64,000 nucleotides of DNA from Clostridiales bacterium (GTDB lineage: Bacteria > Bacillota > Clostridia > Peptostreptococcales > Anaerovoracaceae), in NCBI GenBank assembly GCA_022773945.1, contig JALFNS010000037.1, forward strand, positions 50,057 through 114,056, read 5' to 3'. The notes beneath the pieces were generated by a model. The model did not search any database and was not told where the DNA came from. It worked only from the letters and a program-made list of their open reading frames with translations. Below are positions 8,652-17,979 of the stretch, piece after piece. The position numbers and the translations under genes were made by a program. The number at the start of each line of letters is the position of its first letter. The first letter of the stretch is position 1.

Positions 8652-9716
8652 GTGAAAAAGCAAGTAAAAGTCGGAAATATCAATATAGGCGGAGACGCAC
8701 CTGTGTCAATTCAGTCCATGTGCAATACCGCCACTGAGGATGTTGAGTCTACGGTTGCTCAGCTCAGAAGGCTGGAGAATGCGGGCTGCGAAATAGCACG
8801 CCTGACGGTGCCGTCTCAGGAGGCCGTGGAAGCTTTTGCTGTGATAAAGCAGCAGGTGGATATCCCTCTGGTTGCCGACATTCATTTTGACTACAGACTG
8901 GCCATCGGCGCCATAGACGCCGGTGCGGACAAGATAAGAATAAATCCGGGAAATATCGGAGGAGAGGATAAGATCAGACAGGTCGCCGAGAAGGCCGGTG
9001 ATGCCGGCATTCCTATAAGAGTGGGAGTAAACTCCGGATCTCTGGAAAGGGATATCATTGAGGCAAATGGCGGAGTGACGGCCGAAGGACTGGCGGAGAG
9101 CGCCATGAGAAATGTCGCACTGCTGGAAAAGTGCGGATTTGAGGATATTGTGGTTTCTCTCAAGTCATCCGATGTGAAAATGAACTGCCGGGCCTACAGA
9201 CTTGTTGACGGCATGTGTGACTACCCTCTTCACATAGGAGTCACCGAGGCGGGTACACCGGAAATGGGCAGAATCAAATCGGCCGCAGGTCTGGGAGCTC
9301 TTCTTCTGGACGGCATAGGCGACACAATGAGAGTGTCTCTGACGGCCGATCCTGTGGAGGAAGTGGTTTTTGCACGTAAGCTCCTGGAGGCCACAGGGCT
9401 GAGACAGAGCGATTTCGAGATTGTATCCTGTCCTACATGCGGCAGAACGCAGGTGGACCTGGAGAAACTGGCCAATGAAGCGGAGAGGCGGCTGACGGCG
9501 CTATATCGCGAGAAGCAGGGGCTTCGCAGGGGACTCAAGGTGGCCGTCATGGGATGTGCCGTGAACGGACCGGGAGAGGCGGCAGGAGCAGATATTGGTG
9601 TTGCCTGCGGCAGAGGAGAAGGGCTTCTCTTCACCGGCGGCAGGACGGTCAGGAAGGTTCCTGAAGAAGACATAGTAAACGAACTTATCAGAATGGCAGA
9701 GGAGTACAGCAGATAA
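8652..9716 (+). CDS. ispG: 4-hydroxy-3-methylbut-2-enyl diphosphate synthase (flavodoxin-type)
   Basis: 354 aa, 4Fe-4S enzyme of the MEP pathway converting MEcPP to HMBPP. A TIM-barrel N-terminus (PVSIQSMCNT, ADIHFDYRLA, RINPGNIG) and a C-terminal cluster domain with SCPTCGRTQ and VMGCAVNGPGEA provide the three Cys ligands and the conserved Glu. Start is GTG at 8652 with only a weak AGGGCG upstream. Its stop overlaps the polC ATG by one base (TAATG), suggesting translational coupling. Confidence 0.95.
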   Translation: MKKQVKVGNINIGGDAPVSIQSMCNTATEDVESTVAQLRRLENAGCEIARLTVPSQEAVEAFAVIKQQVDIPLVADIHFDYRLAIGAIDAGADKIRINPGNIGGEDKIRQVAEKAGDAGIPIRVGVNSGSLERDIIEANGGVTAEGLAESAMRNVALLEKCGFEDIVVSLKSSDVKMNCRAYRLVDGMCDYPLHIGVTEAGTPEMGRIKSAAGLGALLLDGIGDTMRVSLTADPVEEVVFARKLLEATGLRQSDFEIVSCPTCGRTQVDLEKLANEAERRLTALYREKQGLRRGLKVAVMGCAVNGPGEAAGADIGVACGRGEGLLFTGGRTVRKVPEEDIVNELIRMAEEYSR

Positions 9717-12700
9717 TGGAAGAGCTTCTGAAGAGTGTAATTGACTTTTCAAAGAATGACAAATTCAAAAAGGAAGATCTCAGAATAGACATCAGGAAAG
9801 CCGCGATAGACAGCAACAGCTTCAGATTAACTCTGGAGCTGGTGCTGAATTTTGTTTTATCACCGGAGACGGTGGACAGATTCCGAACCGGGATTATGAG
9901 AAAGGTAAAGGGCATCAGAGATGTTGAGCTTAACATAATCTATGAAGAGGGATCGCAGAGAGAAATTCCCGTCAGAGAGAAGGCTCACGTAGAGCCTTCC
10001 GGGGAGAAACCATTCAGGGGAAAGGAAAGAAGGAAGAGAGACAGATATACTCCTGTCAGAGGAAATCTCATTCTGGGCAGAAATTCCATACAGGGAGAGG
10101 AGACACCTCTGGAGGAAGTCACCTCAGAGAGTGGCAGGGTTATAGTCTCGGGAGAAGTGTTCAAATGCGAGAGCAGAACAATAAGAGAGAACACCAAGCT
10201 GGCCAGCATATATATTACTGACAACATGACCAGCCTTTGCGTGAAGGCCTTCGTTCAGGATGAGAAGTGGGATGATATAACAGAACATCTGAAAAAGGGA
10301 ACGGGGGCTCTCATTGAGGGAATGGCACAGTGGGACAGATTCGACAACTGTGTGACGGTTATGGCGGATGCCATAGAGAAGAGAGAGCGTGTAACGCGTG
10401 AGGACACCTGCGAGCACAAGCGTGTGGAGCTTCACGCTCACACGAAGATGAGCGCCATGGACGGACTCAATGAGGTGGGAAATCTCATTAAGACGGCGGC
10501 TGCATGGGGGCAGCCGGCAGTGGCGATTACGGACCACGGCGTTGTGCAGAGCTTCCCTGAGGCCGCCAGAACGGCAGACAAGCTCAGGAAGAACGACGGC
10601 CGGGAAATCAAGATAATCTACGGTATGGAGGGCTATGTGTTCGACGACAGGGACTGCAGAAACCCTGACGGAAGCATCGATTACAAGAGCCGACCCACAA
10701 ACCATATCATCCTGCTGGCGGCAACCCAGGAGGGTCTGAAAAACATATATAAGCTTGTTTCCTATTCCCACCTGAACTATTTTTACAAGAGACCGCGACT
10801 TCCAAAGTCGGTAATCGCGGAAAACAGAGAAGGAATAATTATCGGCTCAGCCTGTGAGGCGGGCGAGCTCTATCGTGCTGTCGCCGGAGGCAGACCGGCT
10901 GAAGAGGTTGACAGAATATGCGATTTCTATGACTACTTCGAGATTCAGCCTCTCATAAACAACAAGTTTATGATTGAGAAAGGCATGGTAAGCGGCAACG
11001 ATGAGCTCATGGATATAAACAGGCGCATAGTTGAGCTGGGCCGGGAGAAGAACAAGCCTGTTGTTGCCACCACGGATGCCCACTACGGGGAACCGGGAGA
11101 TGCCGTGTACAGAAACATTCTCATGGCGGGAATGGGCTACAAGGATGCCGAGAACGGACAGGGCCTCTACATGAGAACCACGAATGAAATGCTTGAGGAA
11201 TTCGCCTATCTTGGTGAGGAGACGGCTTTTCAGGTGGTTGTTGAGAACACCTGCAGGATTGCCGATATGATAGACGGCGGCATAAGACCTGTACCTAAGG
11301 ACAAGTATCCGCCTAAGATTCCTCATGCAGAGGAAACCCTCAGAGAGACATGCATGAGCAAGGCTCATGAGATATACGGAAACCCTCTGCCCGACGTTAT
11401 AGGGGAGAGACTGGAGACGGAGCTCAACTCCATAATAAGCAACGGTTATGCGGTCATGTACGTTTCGGCTCAGAAACTGGTGCACAAGTCAATGGAGGAC
11501 GGATATCTGGTAGGCTCCAGAGGTTCCGTGGGATCCTCACTGGCTGCCACCATGGCCGGAATAACTGAAGTCAACCCGCTTGAGCCGCATTACATATGCC
11601 CGAAGTGCAAGCATCTGGAGTGGGGGGACATGAACCTCTACGACTGTGGAATTGATATGCCGGAGAAGGAATGTCCCGAGTGCGGAACCATGATGAACAG
11701 GGACGGATTCACAATTCCTTTCGCCACGTTCCTGGGATTCTCGGGTAACAAGGAACCGGATATCGACCTGAATTTCGCGGGAGAGTATCAGGCGGTCGCT
11801 CACAGGTATGTGGGAGAGATTTTCGGCGAGGAGAACGTGTACAAGGCGGGAACAATAGGCACCGTGGCGGACAAGACCGCCTACGGATATGTGATGAAAT
11901 TTGCCGAGGAGTTCAACAAGCCGATGAACAAGTTCGAGGCGGAAAGACTGACTCAGGGGTGCACCGGGGTGAAACGAACCACGGGGCAGCATCCGGGTGG
12001 TATAATAATAGTGCCTGAAGGACATGAAATATATGAGTTCTGTCCGGTGCAGCATCCGGCGAACGATGTGAACTCCGATGTGATTACCACACATTACGAA
12101 TACCATGATATAGATCAGAATCTGCTCAAGCTGGATATACTGGGACACAACATACCGTCCATGATAAGACAGCTCCAGGACATGACAGGTGTTGACCCTA
12201 TGAAGGCCGACCTTACAGACAGAAAGGTTCTGTCCATATTCAACGGAGTCGAAGCGCTTGATATCAAGGACCCGGAATACAGGTTCGTGCACGGAACCTA
12301 CGGAATACCGGAATTCGGAACATCCTTCGTGCGCGGAATGCTCGATGATATACATCCCGAGAGATTCGCGGATCTGGTGCGCATATCCGGGTTCTCTCAC
12401 GGAACGGACGTGTGGCTGAACAATGCCCAGGATTATATCAGGGACGGTGTCGCCACCATGAGAGAGGTTATCTCAACACGTGACGACATAATGAACTACC
12501 TGATTCTCAAGGGAATAGACAACGAGATGTCCTTCAAGATAATGGAGGACGTTCGTAAGAACAGGCCGCTGAAGGAGGAGCAGCTGCAGGTTATGAAGGA
12601 GCACGATGTGCCGGACTGGTACATAGATTCCTGCATCAAGATACAGTACATGTTCCCGAGAGCTCATGCGGTTGCCTATGTTATGATGTCCTTCCGTATG

Positions 12701-13186
12701 GCCTGGTACAAGGTGTACTATCCCGTTGAATTTTATGCCACTTATTTCACGAGTGTGGTGGCCAACTTCGACTGTGATGTGATTCTGCGCGGCGGACAGG
12801 CATGTCTGGACAGAATAGAAGAGATAAAGAGCATGGGAAACAATGCTACGGCCAAGGAACAGGGCGACGTTCTCGTTCTCGAGGTGGCCTACGAGATGTA
12901 TTCCAGAGGATATTCATTCCATCCGGCAAGGCTGGGGCTTTCTGACGCCACCAGATTCACGGCTCACGAGGGCAAGGTTGTACTGCCTTTCGTGGCTATT
13001 CCGGGAATGGGAGAAGGCGCGGCCAAATCCTTCGTCAGAGCTTACGAGGAGAAGCCCTACGAAACCGTGGAGGAAATCGGAGAACGGGGCAAAGTCAACA
13101 AATCGGCAATCGAGGAGCTCCGTCGCCACGGAGTTCTGGAGGGAATGCCGGAGACAGCACAGATCAGTTTTTTTCAGTTTATGTAG
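9716..13186 (+). CDS. polC: DNA polymerase III alpha subunit, PolC type, lacking the exonuclease domain
   Basis: 1156 aa, against about 1400-1450 for typical PolC. Order seen: N-terminal domain (1-90), linker, OB fold (about 140-225, VIVSGEVF...), PHP domain starting HAHTKMSAMDG (His 240/242), polymerase core with GSRGSVGSSL (about 600), a zinc module CPKC...CPEC, catalytic PDIDLNF (about 680) and helix-hairpin-helix C-terminus. In normal PolC a DEDD 3'-5' exonuclease (with FDVETTG) interrupts the PHP domain. Here the chain passes from YGMEGYVFDD (about 302-311) through about 15 residues to RPTNHIILLAATQEGLKNIYKLVS without it, and no D-x-E exonuclease motif occurs. Both flanks are intact and in frame. 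The replicative polymerase would depend on an external proofreader or have none. Confidence 0.95.
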   Translation: MEELLKSVIDFSKNDKFKKEDLRIDIRKAAIDSNSFRLTLELVLNFVLSPETVDRFRTGIMRKVKGIRDVELNIIYEEGSQREIPVREKAHVEPSGEKPFRGKERRKRDRYTPVRGNLILGRNSIQGEETPLEEVTSESGRVIVSGEVFKCESRTIRENTKLASIYITDNMTSLCVKAFVQDEKWDDITEHLKKGTGALIEGMAQWDRFDNCVTVMADAIEKRERVTREDTCEHKRVELHAHTKMSAMDGLNEVGNLIKTAAAWGQPAVAITDHGVVQSFPEAARTADKLRKNDGREIKIIYGMEGYVFDDRDCRNPDGSIDYKSRPTNHIILLAATQEGLKNIYKLVSYSHLNYFYKRPRLPKSVIAENREGIIIGSACEAGELYRAVAGGRPAEEVDRICDFYDYFEIQPLINNKFMIEKGMVSGNDELMDINRRIVELGREKNKPVVATTDAHYGEPGDAVYRNILMAGMGYKDAENGQGLYMRTTNEMLEEFAYLGEETAFQVVVENTCRIADMIDGGIRPVPKDKYPPKIPHAEETLRETCMSKAHEIYGNPLPDVIGERLETELNSIISNGYAVMYVSAQKLVHKSMEDGYLVGSRGSVGSSLAATMAGITEVNPLEPHYICPKCKHLEWGDMNLYDCGIDMPEKECPECGTMMNRDGFTIPFATFLGFSGNKEPDIDLNFAGEYQAVAHRYVGEIFGEENVYKAGTIGTVADKTAYGYVMKFAEEFNKPMNKFEAERLTQGCTGVKRTTGQHPGGIIIVPEGHEIYEFCPVQHPANDVNSDVITTHYEYHDIDQNLLKLDILGHNIPSMIRQLQDMTGVDPMKADLTDRKVLSIFNGVEALDIKDPEYRFVHGTYGIPEFGTSFVRGMLDDIHPERFADLVRISGFSHGTDVWLNNAQDYIRDGVATMREVISTRDDIMNYLILKGIDNEMSFKIMEDVRKNRPLKEEQLQVMKEHDVPDWYIDSCIKIQYMFPRAHAVAYVMMSFRMAWYKVYYPVEFYATYFTSVVANFDCDVILRGGQACLDRIEEIKSMGNNATAKEQGDVLVLEVAYEMYSRGYSFHPARLGLSDATRFTAHEGKVVLPFVAIPGMGEGAAKSFVRAYEEKPYETVEEIGERGKVNKSAIEELRRHGVLEGMPETAQISFFQFM

Positions 13187-13205
13187 ATAAAGGAACAGTT
13201 ACAAG

Positions 13206-15620
13206 ATGACAGTAGATTTCGCAAACAACAGGTACATACTTGACGGCGCCATGGGAACAATGATGCAGCAGGCGGGAATGAAGGAGGGCGAAGACTCCAC
13301 GGAATTCGCCATGAACAACCCGCAGGTTGTGGCAGATATTCACAGAGCCTATATTGAAGCGGGAGCGGATTTCATATATGCACCCACATTCAATCTGAAC
13401 AGGGAGAAAGCAGAAGCGCTGGGAGGCAGTCTGCGCAGCGTCGTTATGAAGCTGGCAGAGCCGACAACAGCGGTCAGGGACAAGGCTGCCGAGGAAGGCC
13501 GTCGCGTATATGCGACTCTGGATATGGGTCCTACAGGCAGAATGATTGAGCCTATGGGAGACATGACCTTCGAGGAGGCCTATGACATCTACAGTGAAAT
13601 AGCAGCTGCCGGCAGAGATGCGGGCTGCGATGCGGCGGTAATAGAGACCATGACAAGTCTTTACGAGACCAGAGCCGCTCTTCTGGCAGTTAAGGAGAAT
13701 ACGGACCTGCCCGTTATGGTGTCCATGTCATTTGAGGAGAACGGCAGAACCTTCACGGGAACGGATATCGAGTCGATGGTTCTGACTCTGGAGGGAATGG
13801 GGGCCGATGCCATAGGAATCAACTGCTCCCTGGGGCCGGCTCAGATACTGCCCCTTATAGAGAAGATGATGGACCTGACAGATCTGCCTGTATTCGCCAA
13901 GCCGAATGCGGGACTCCCCGATCCGCTCACGGGAGAATATAATATAGGTCCTGAGGAATATGCGGCAGAGATGAGAAAGTATTTCGAGGCAGGCGTCTGT
14001 GCTGCGGGCGGCTGCTGCGGAACCACTCCGGAGTATATAAGACAGATGGCCTCCTTCAAGGAGCTTCCTGTCACGAGAAGTAAAAAACCGCGTGATCAGG
14101 TTATGAGGATTTGCAGCGGAAGCAGAGCTGTGGCTGCAGATCACGTGGCTGTAATAGGAGAGAGAATCAACCCTACCGGCAAGAAGAAGCTGAAGCAGGC
14201 TCTCAAGGACGGAGATTACGAGTACATCCAGAAGCAGGCTGTAAGTCAGGTTGAGGCCGGCGCCGAGATTCTCGATGTTAATGTGGGCGTTCCGGGCCTG
14301 GATGAGGTCAGCGTTATGCCTCAGGTGGTGAAGAAGATACAGGCCGTAACCGATGTGCCTCTTCAGATTGACTCTTCAAATCCGGAAGCGATAGAGGCCG
14401 CACTCAGAGTGTACAACGGCAAGGCTCTCGTCAATTCCGTAAACGGAGACAGTCAGGTTATGGACAAGGTGCTTCCGGCTGTCAGGAAGTACGGTGCGGC
14501 GGTAATCGGGCTCACACTGGATTCGGCCGGCATACCGGCAACCTGTGAGGAGCGCTTCGATATCGCATGCAGAATTCTCGCAAAGGCTGAAGAATACGGT
14601 ATTCCGCGTGAGGATGTGGCTGTAGACGCTCTCACTCTGACAGTGTCCGCTCAGCAGAAGGAAGTGGACGAGACGCTTAAGACGGTGAGAAGAGTGAGAG
14701 ACGAACTTGGGCTGGCGACTGCGCTGGGAGTGTCCAATGTCAGCTTCGGACTGCCTCTGAGACCGGTGATAAACAGAACTTTCCTGACCATGGCCATGGA
14801 GAACGGACTTACACTTCCTATAATGAATCCTAACGATGAGGATATGATGGCCTCTGTGTTCGCATTTAATGTCCTCAAGAACGTGGATGCGGGAGCGGCG
14901 AAGTACATAGAGAGATATTCGGATCAGGAAAAGGCGGCGCCGGCTAAAATACAGAAAAAATCCGAGGGCCCGGCTCAGGCTGCCCCGGTTCCGGCGGAGA
15001 GCGATGTATCGGTAAATATCCGCAGGGGACTGGAGGAGGAAACGGCCAGAGCAGTCAGAGAGCTTCTCAAGGTCAAGGAGCCTATGGTTATAGTGAACGA
15101 AGATCTCATAAGCGCTCTGGACAAGGTGGGTAAGGATTTCGAGACGGGTGAAGTCTTCCTGCCTGAGATGCTCAAATCGGCGGAGGCGGCACAGGCGGGC
15201 TTTGCGGTAATCAAGGAAGCCTTCGAAGCAGAGGGTAAAGAAAGAGAACCGATAGGAACCGTGGTTCTGGCCACGGTCAAGGGCGATATACACGATATCG
15301 GCAAGAATATAGTTCGCGTAATAATGGAGAATTACGGATTCGACGTGGTTGATCTGGGTAGAGATGTTCCTGTCGAAAACGTCGTTAACGCGGTGAGAGA
15401 GACGGGGGCGTCGGTAGTCGGGCTGAGTGCTCTGATGACGACAACGCTGCCTTCAATGAAGGAAACCATAGCGGCCGTAAAGGCGGAATTCCCCGAATGC
15501 CGCGTCATGGTGGGCGGAGCCGTACTGACTGAAGAATACGCGAAGGAGATCAACGCGGACTACTACTGCGAGGATGCTATGAAATCGGTTGAAGCGGGAC
15601 AGGAGGTTTACGGGAAATGA
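13206..15620 (+). CDS. metH: Cobalamin-dependent methionine synthase without activation domain
   Basis: 804 aa. Domains in order: homocysteine S-methyltransferase barrel (about 1-290; zinc Cys in GINCSLGP and AAGGCCGTTPEYI), pterin-binding methyltetrahydrofolate domain (about 310-570; GERINPTGKKKLKQAL, EILDVNVGVPG, DSSNPEAIEAAL), cobalamin cap (about 620-680) and B12-binding Rossmann domain with D-I-H696-D-I-G (lower axial His 696). The C-terminal AdoMet reactivation domain of E. coli MetH is absent, as in many anaerobes. Methylates homocysteine to methionine and recycles THF. An Ala/Pro-rich linker follows the pterin domain. Overlaps the next gene by 4 bp. Confidence 0.95.
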   Translation: MTVDFANNRYILDGAMGTMMQQAGMKEGEDSTEFAMNNPQVVADIHRAYIEAGADFIYAPTFNLNREKAEALGGSLRSVVMKLAEPTTAVRDKAAEEGRRVYATLDMGPTGRMIEPMGDMTFEEAYDIYSEIAAAGRDAGCDAAVIETMTSLYETRAALLAVKENTDLPVMVSMSFEENGRTFTGTDIESMVLTLEGMGADAIGINCSLGPAQILPLIEKMMDLTDLPVFAKPNAGLPDPLTGEYNIGPEEYAAEMRKYFEAGVCAAGGCCGTTPEYIRQMASFKELPVTRSKKPRDQVMRICSGSRAVAADHVAVIGERINPTGKKKLKQALKDGDYEYIQKQAVSQVEAGAEILDVNVGVPGLDEVSVMPQVVKKIQAVTDVPLQIDSSNPEAIEAALRVYNGKALVNSVNGDSQVMDKVLPAVRKYGAAVIGLTLDSAGIPATCEERFDIACRILAKAEEYGIPREDVAVDALTLTVSAQQKEVDETLKTVRRVRDELGLATALGVSNVSFGLPLRPVINRTFLTMAMENGLTLPIMNPNDEDMMASVFAFNVLKNVDAGAAKYIERYSDQEKAAPAKIQKKSEGPAQAAPVPAESDVSVNIRRGLEEETARAVRELLKVKEPMVIVNEDLISALDKVGKDFETGEVFLPEMLKSAEAAQAGFAVIKEAFEAEGKEREPIGTVVLATVKGDIHDIGKNIVRVIMENYGFDVVDLGRDVPVENVVNAVRETGASVVGLSALMTTTLPSMKETIAAVKAEFPECRVMVGGAVLTEEYAKEINADYYCEDAMKSVEAGQEVYGK

Positions 15621-16006
15621 ACGGATTCAGAGACTGGCTTAACAGACTGATGATAGGCAGATACGGCATGGATGAGCTGAACAGGTTCATGCTTATAGCC
15701 GCAGCCGTTGTACTGCTTGTGAATATATTCCTGAGTTGGTGGATCCTCAGGTTTATAGGAGTTGTACTGCTTATACTTGTATATTGCAGGGCTTTCTCAA
15801 GAACCATCTACAAGAGACAGGAGGAGAATGCCAAGTATCTCAACTTCAAATCCGGAATATTCGGCAGGAGAAGAAGGAAAAAGGACGAGGGCAAGCGGAT
15901 ACTGATCTGCCCTTACTGCAAGGGTAAGCTCAAGGTTCCCGTAGGAGCCGGCAGAATCAAGATCAGATGTCCTCACTGCAAGGCTGAATTCGAGGAGACT
16001 GTATAG
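15617..16006 (+). CDS. Membrane-anchored zinc-ribbon protein, unknown function
   Basis: 129 aa. Two hydrophobic segments (about residues 25-43 and 45-60), a basic linker (FGRRRRKKDEGKR), then a C-terminal zinc ribbon CPYCKGKLKVP...IRCPHCKAEFEE. The two CPxC knuckles predict a cytosolic zinc-binding module. Found widely as a hypothetical protein in Clostridia. ATGA overlap with metH suggests co-translation. Confidence 0.8.
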   Translation: MNGFRDWLNRLMIGRYGMDELNRFMLIAAAVVLLVNIFLSWWILRFIGVVLLILVYCRAFSRTIYKRQEENAKYLNFKSGIFGRRRRKKDEGKRILICPYCKGKLKVPVGAGRIKIRCPHCKAEFEETV

Positions 16007-16012
16007 ATACCT

Positions 16013-17233
16013 ATGAAGAAGACTGGTATGTTTCTCAACATAGAATACGGGTGCATTTTCGGATCCTACTGGATGATATACGGCATAGTGTCAAGCTTTG
16101 CCGCCGTGTTTCTTCTGGACAGAGGTTTCAGTAATTCCCAGATAGGAATAACGCTGGCTGTAGCCAATGTGCTGGCTGTTGTAATGCAGCCTCTGATAGC
16201 GGATTTCGCGGACCGTTCAGGCAGGATAGGAGTTATCGGCATAACCGAGATAATGACGGTTATGATGATGGTATTCACACTGGGAATGTTTATCTTCACC
16301 GGCAGGACTCTGGGACTGTGCCTGGTGTTTGTGCTGCTCATAGCATGGCACACGGTGCTTCAGCCTCTCTTCAACTCTCTTTCCTTCAGACTTGAGGAGA
16401 GCGGGGTCATGATCAATTTCGGACTTGCCCGAAGTGTGGGCTCTCTGGCTTATTCGCTCCTGGTGGCTGTTCTGGGGACCCTGATTGAGAAATACGGAGT
16501 TATCGTAATGCCCTGGACGGGTGAACTGGTGTGTCTCTGCCTCCTGATAAGCCTGATTTTCACCGGCCGGCACTTCAGGAAGGCTAAAGCCGAGTGCACG
16601 GATTTCAGGGCGGACGCACCGGATGTCGCAAAGTCCGAAGGAGAGGAGATCAACCTTATAACCTTTGCAAGGCGCAACAAGATGTTCATGCTGGTAAATC
16701 TGGGAGTAGTGGGACTGTATTTCAGCAATTCCATACTGAACAATTACATGGCCCAGATAGTTGACGGGGCAGGAGGTACGACGGAAGACATGGGGCGTAT
16801 ACTGTCCGTAATGGCATTCCTGGAAATCCCGACAATGGTTGTGTTCAACAGGCTGAAGAAGAAATTCTCATGCACTCTCATGCTCAAGGTTGCCGCCGTG
16901 GGATTCACGGTTAAGATAGCCATATGCAGAATTGCAGAGTCGGTTGTGCTTCTCTATGTGGCTCAGCTCTTCCAGCTGGTGTCCTTCGCGCTGTTTCTCC
17001 CTGCAATGGTGTATTTTACAGATCAGGTCATGAGCAGGGGAGAGGCGATTAAGGGACAGGCGCTCTTCACCACCATGGTTACGGTTACAACTATATTCGC
17101 GAGCCTGCTTGGAGGATTCATCCTCGACAAGGCAGGACCGGAGGCTCTCCTTTCATGGGCAACGGCGGCGACGGCTGCAGGAGCGGTTATTATTATAGCG
17201 GTTATAGATAAAGTGGAGAAAAAAGGGAGGTAG
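16013..17233 (+). CDS. MFS transporter
   Basis: 406 aa with about 12 hydrophobic segments, a central basic loop after helix 6 (RHFRKAKAECTDFR) and the A-loop NVLAVVMQPLIADFADRSGRIG between helices 2 and 3. Overall pattern resembles the LacY/nucleoside-proton-symporter branch (MFS_1-like). Substrate cannot be told from sequence. Starts 6 bp after the zinc-ribbon gene; the SD GAGGAG is rather distant, so coupling is likely. Confidence 0.85.
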   Translation: MKKTGMFLNIEYGCIFGSYWMIYGIVSSFAAVFLLDRGFSNSQIGITLAVANVLAVVMQPLIADFADRSGRIGVIGITEIMTVMMMVFTLGMFIFTGRTLGLCLVFVLLIAWHTVLQPLFNSLSFRLEESGVMINFGLARSVGSLAYSLLVAVLGTLIEKYGVIVMPWTGELVCLCLLISLIFTGRHFRKAKAECTDFRADAPDVAKSEGEEINLITFARRNKMFMLVNLGVVGLYFSNSILNNYMAQIVDGAGGTTEDMGRILSVMAFLEIPTMVVFNRLKKKFSCTLMLKVAAVGFTVKIAICRIAESVVLLYVAQLFQLVSFALFLPAMVYFTDQVMSRGEAIKGQALFTTMVTVTTIFASLLGGFILDKAGPEALLSWATAATAAGAVIIIAVIDKVEKKGR

Positions 17234-17238
17234 ATGAT

Positions 17239-17979
17239 ATGTATGAACAGCTGACGGAGATACTAAGAGAAAGCGATAATATAGTTTTCTTCGGAGGAGC
17301 GGGAGTTTCCACTGAATCCGACATTCCCGACTTCAGAAGTGATCAGGGGCTGTACAATGCCAGACAGAACTACGGAATGTCTCCTGAACAGATGCTCTCT
17401 CACAGTTTCTTTATGAGCAATACCGGGAAGTTCTTCGACTATTACAAGAACAATCTCATATACACAGAGGCTATGCCTAATGATGCCCACAAGGTTCTGG
17501 CGGAGCTGGAGAAGATGGGCAAGCTGAAGGCCGTGGTTACCCAGAATATAGACGGGCTCCATCAGAAGGCGGGAAGCAGCAGGGTATATGAGCTCCACGG
17601 TTCGGTTCTCCGCAACTACTGTATGGACTGCGGAGAGTATTACGATCTGGATTACATTATGGATTCGGAGAACTGTGACGGCCTCATACCTAAATGCAGG
17701 AAGTGCGGTGGAACTGTGAAGCCGGATGTCGTACTCTATGAGGAGATGCTGGATGATGAGCAGATAACAGGAGCCGTTGATGCCATAGGCAAGGCGGATA
17801 CTCTCATAATAGGAGGAACATCTCTGGTGGTTTATCCTGCGGCAGGATTCGTCAACTATTACAGAGGAGACAAACTCGTTCTGATAAACAAAAGTGAGAC
17901 TTCTTTCGATAACAGAGCCTCACTTGTAATAAACGATTCAATCGGCAAAGTGCTGAAGGCTGCCTTCGAAGGCATATAA
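17239..17979 (+). CDS. cobB: Sir2-family NAD-dependent protein deacylase (sirtuin)
   Basis: 246 aa. Motifs: FFGGAGVSTESDIPDFRSDQGLY (NAD binding), TQNIDGLHQKAG, catalytic His in ELHGSVLRNYC, zinc Cys pairs CMDC and CRKC, KPDVVLYEE and GTSLVVYPAAGF. It removes acetyl or other acyl groups from lysines using NAD. GGGAGGTAGATGAT precedes ATG. Its stop codon abuts, with no gap, the stop codon of the convergent regulator at 17980. Confidence 0.95.
   Translation: MYEQLTEILRESDNIVFFGGAGVSTESDIPDFRSDQGLYNARQNYGMSPEQMLSHSFFMSNTGKFFDYYKNNLIYTEAMPNDAHKVLAELEKMGKLKAVVTQNIDGLHQKAGSSRVYELHGSVLRNYCMDCGEYYDLDYIMDSENCDGLIPKCRKCGGTVKPDVVLYEEMLDDEQITGAVDAIGKADTLIIGGTSLVVYPAAGFVNYYRGDKLVLINKSETSFDNRASLVINDSIGKVLKAAFEGI

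Noticed and set aside
10124..12400. Several long minus-strand ORFs opposite polC
   Set aside because: Shadows caused by the codon bias of polC; no start signals and no recognisable domains.
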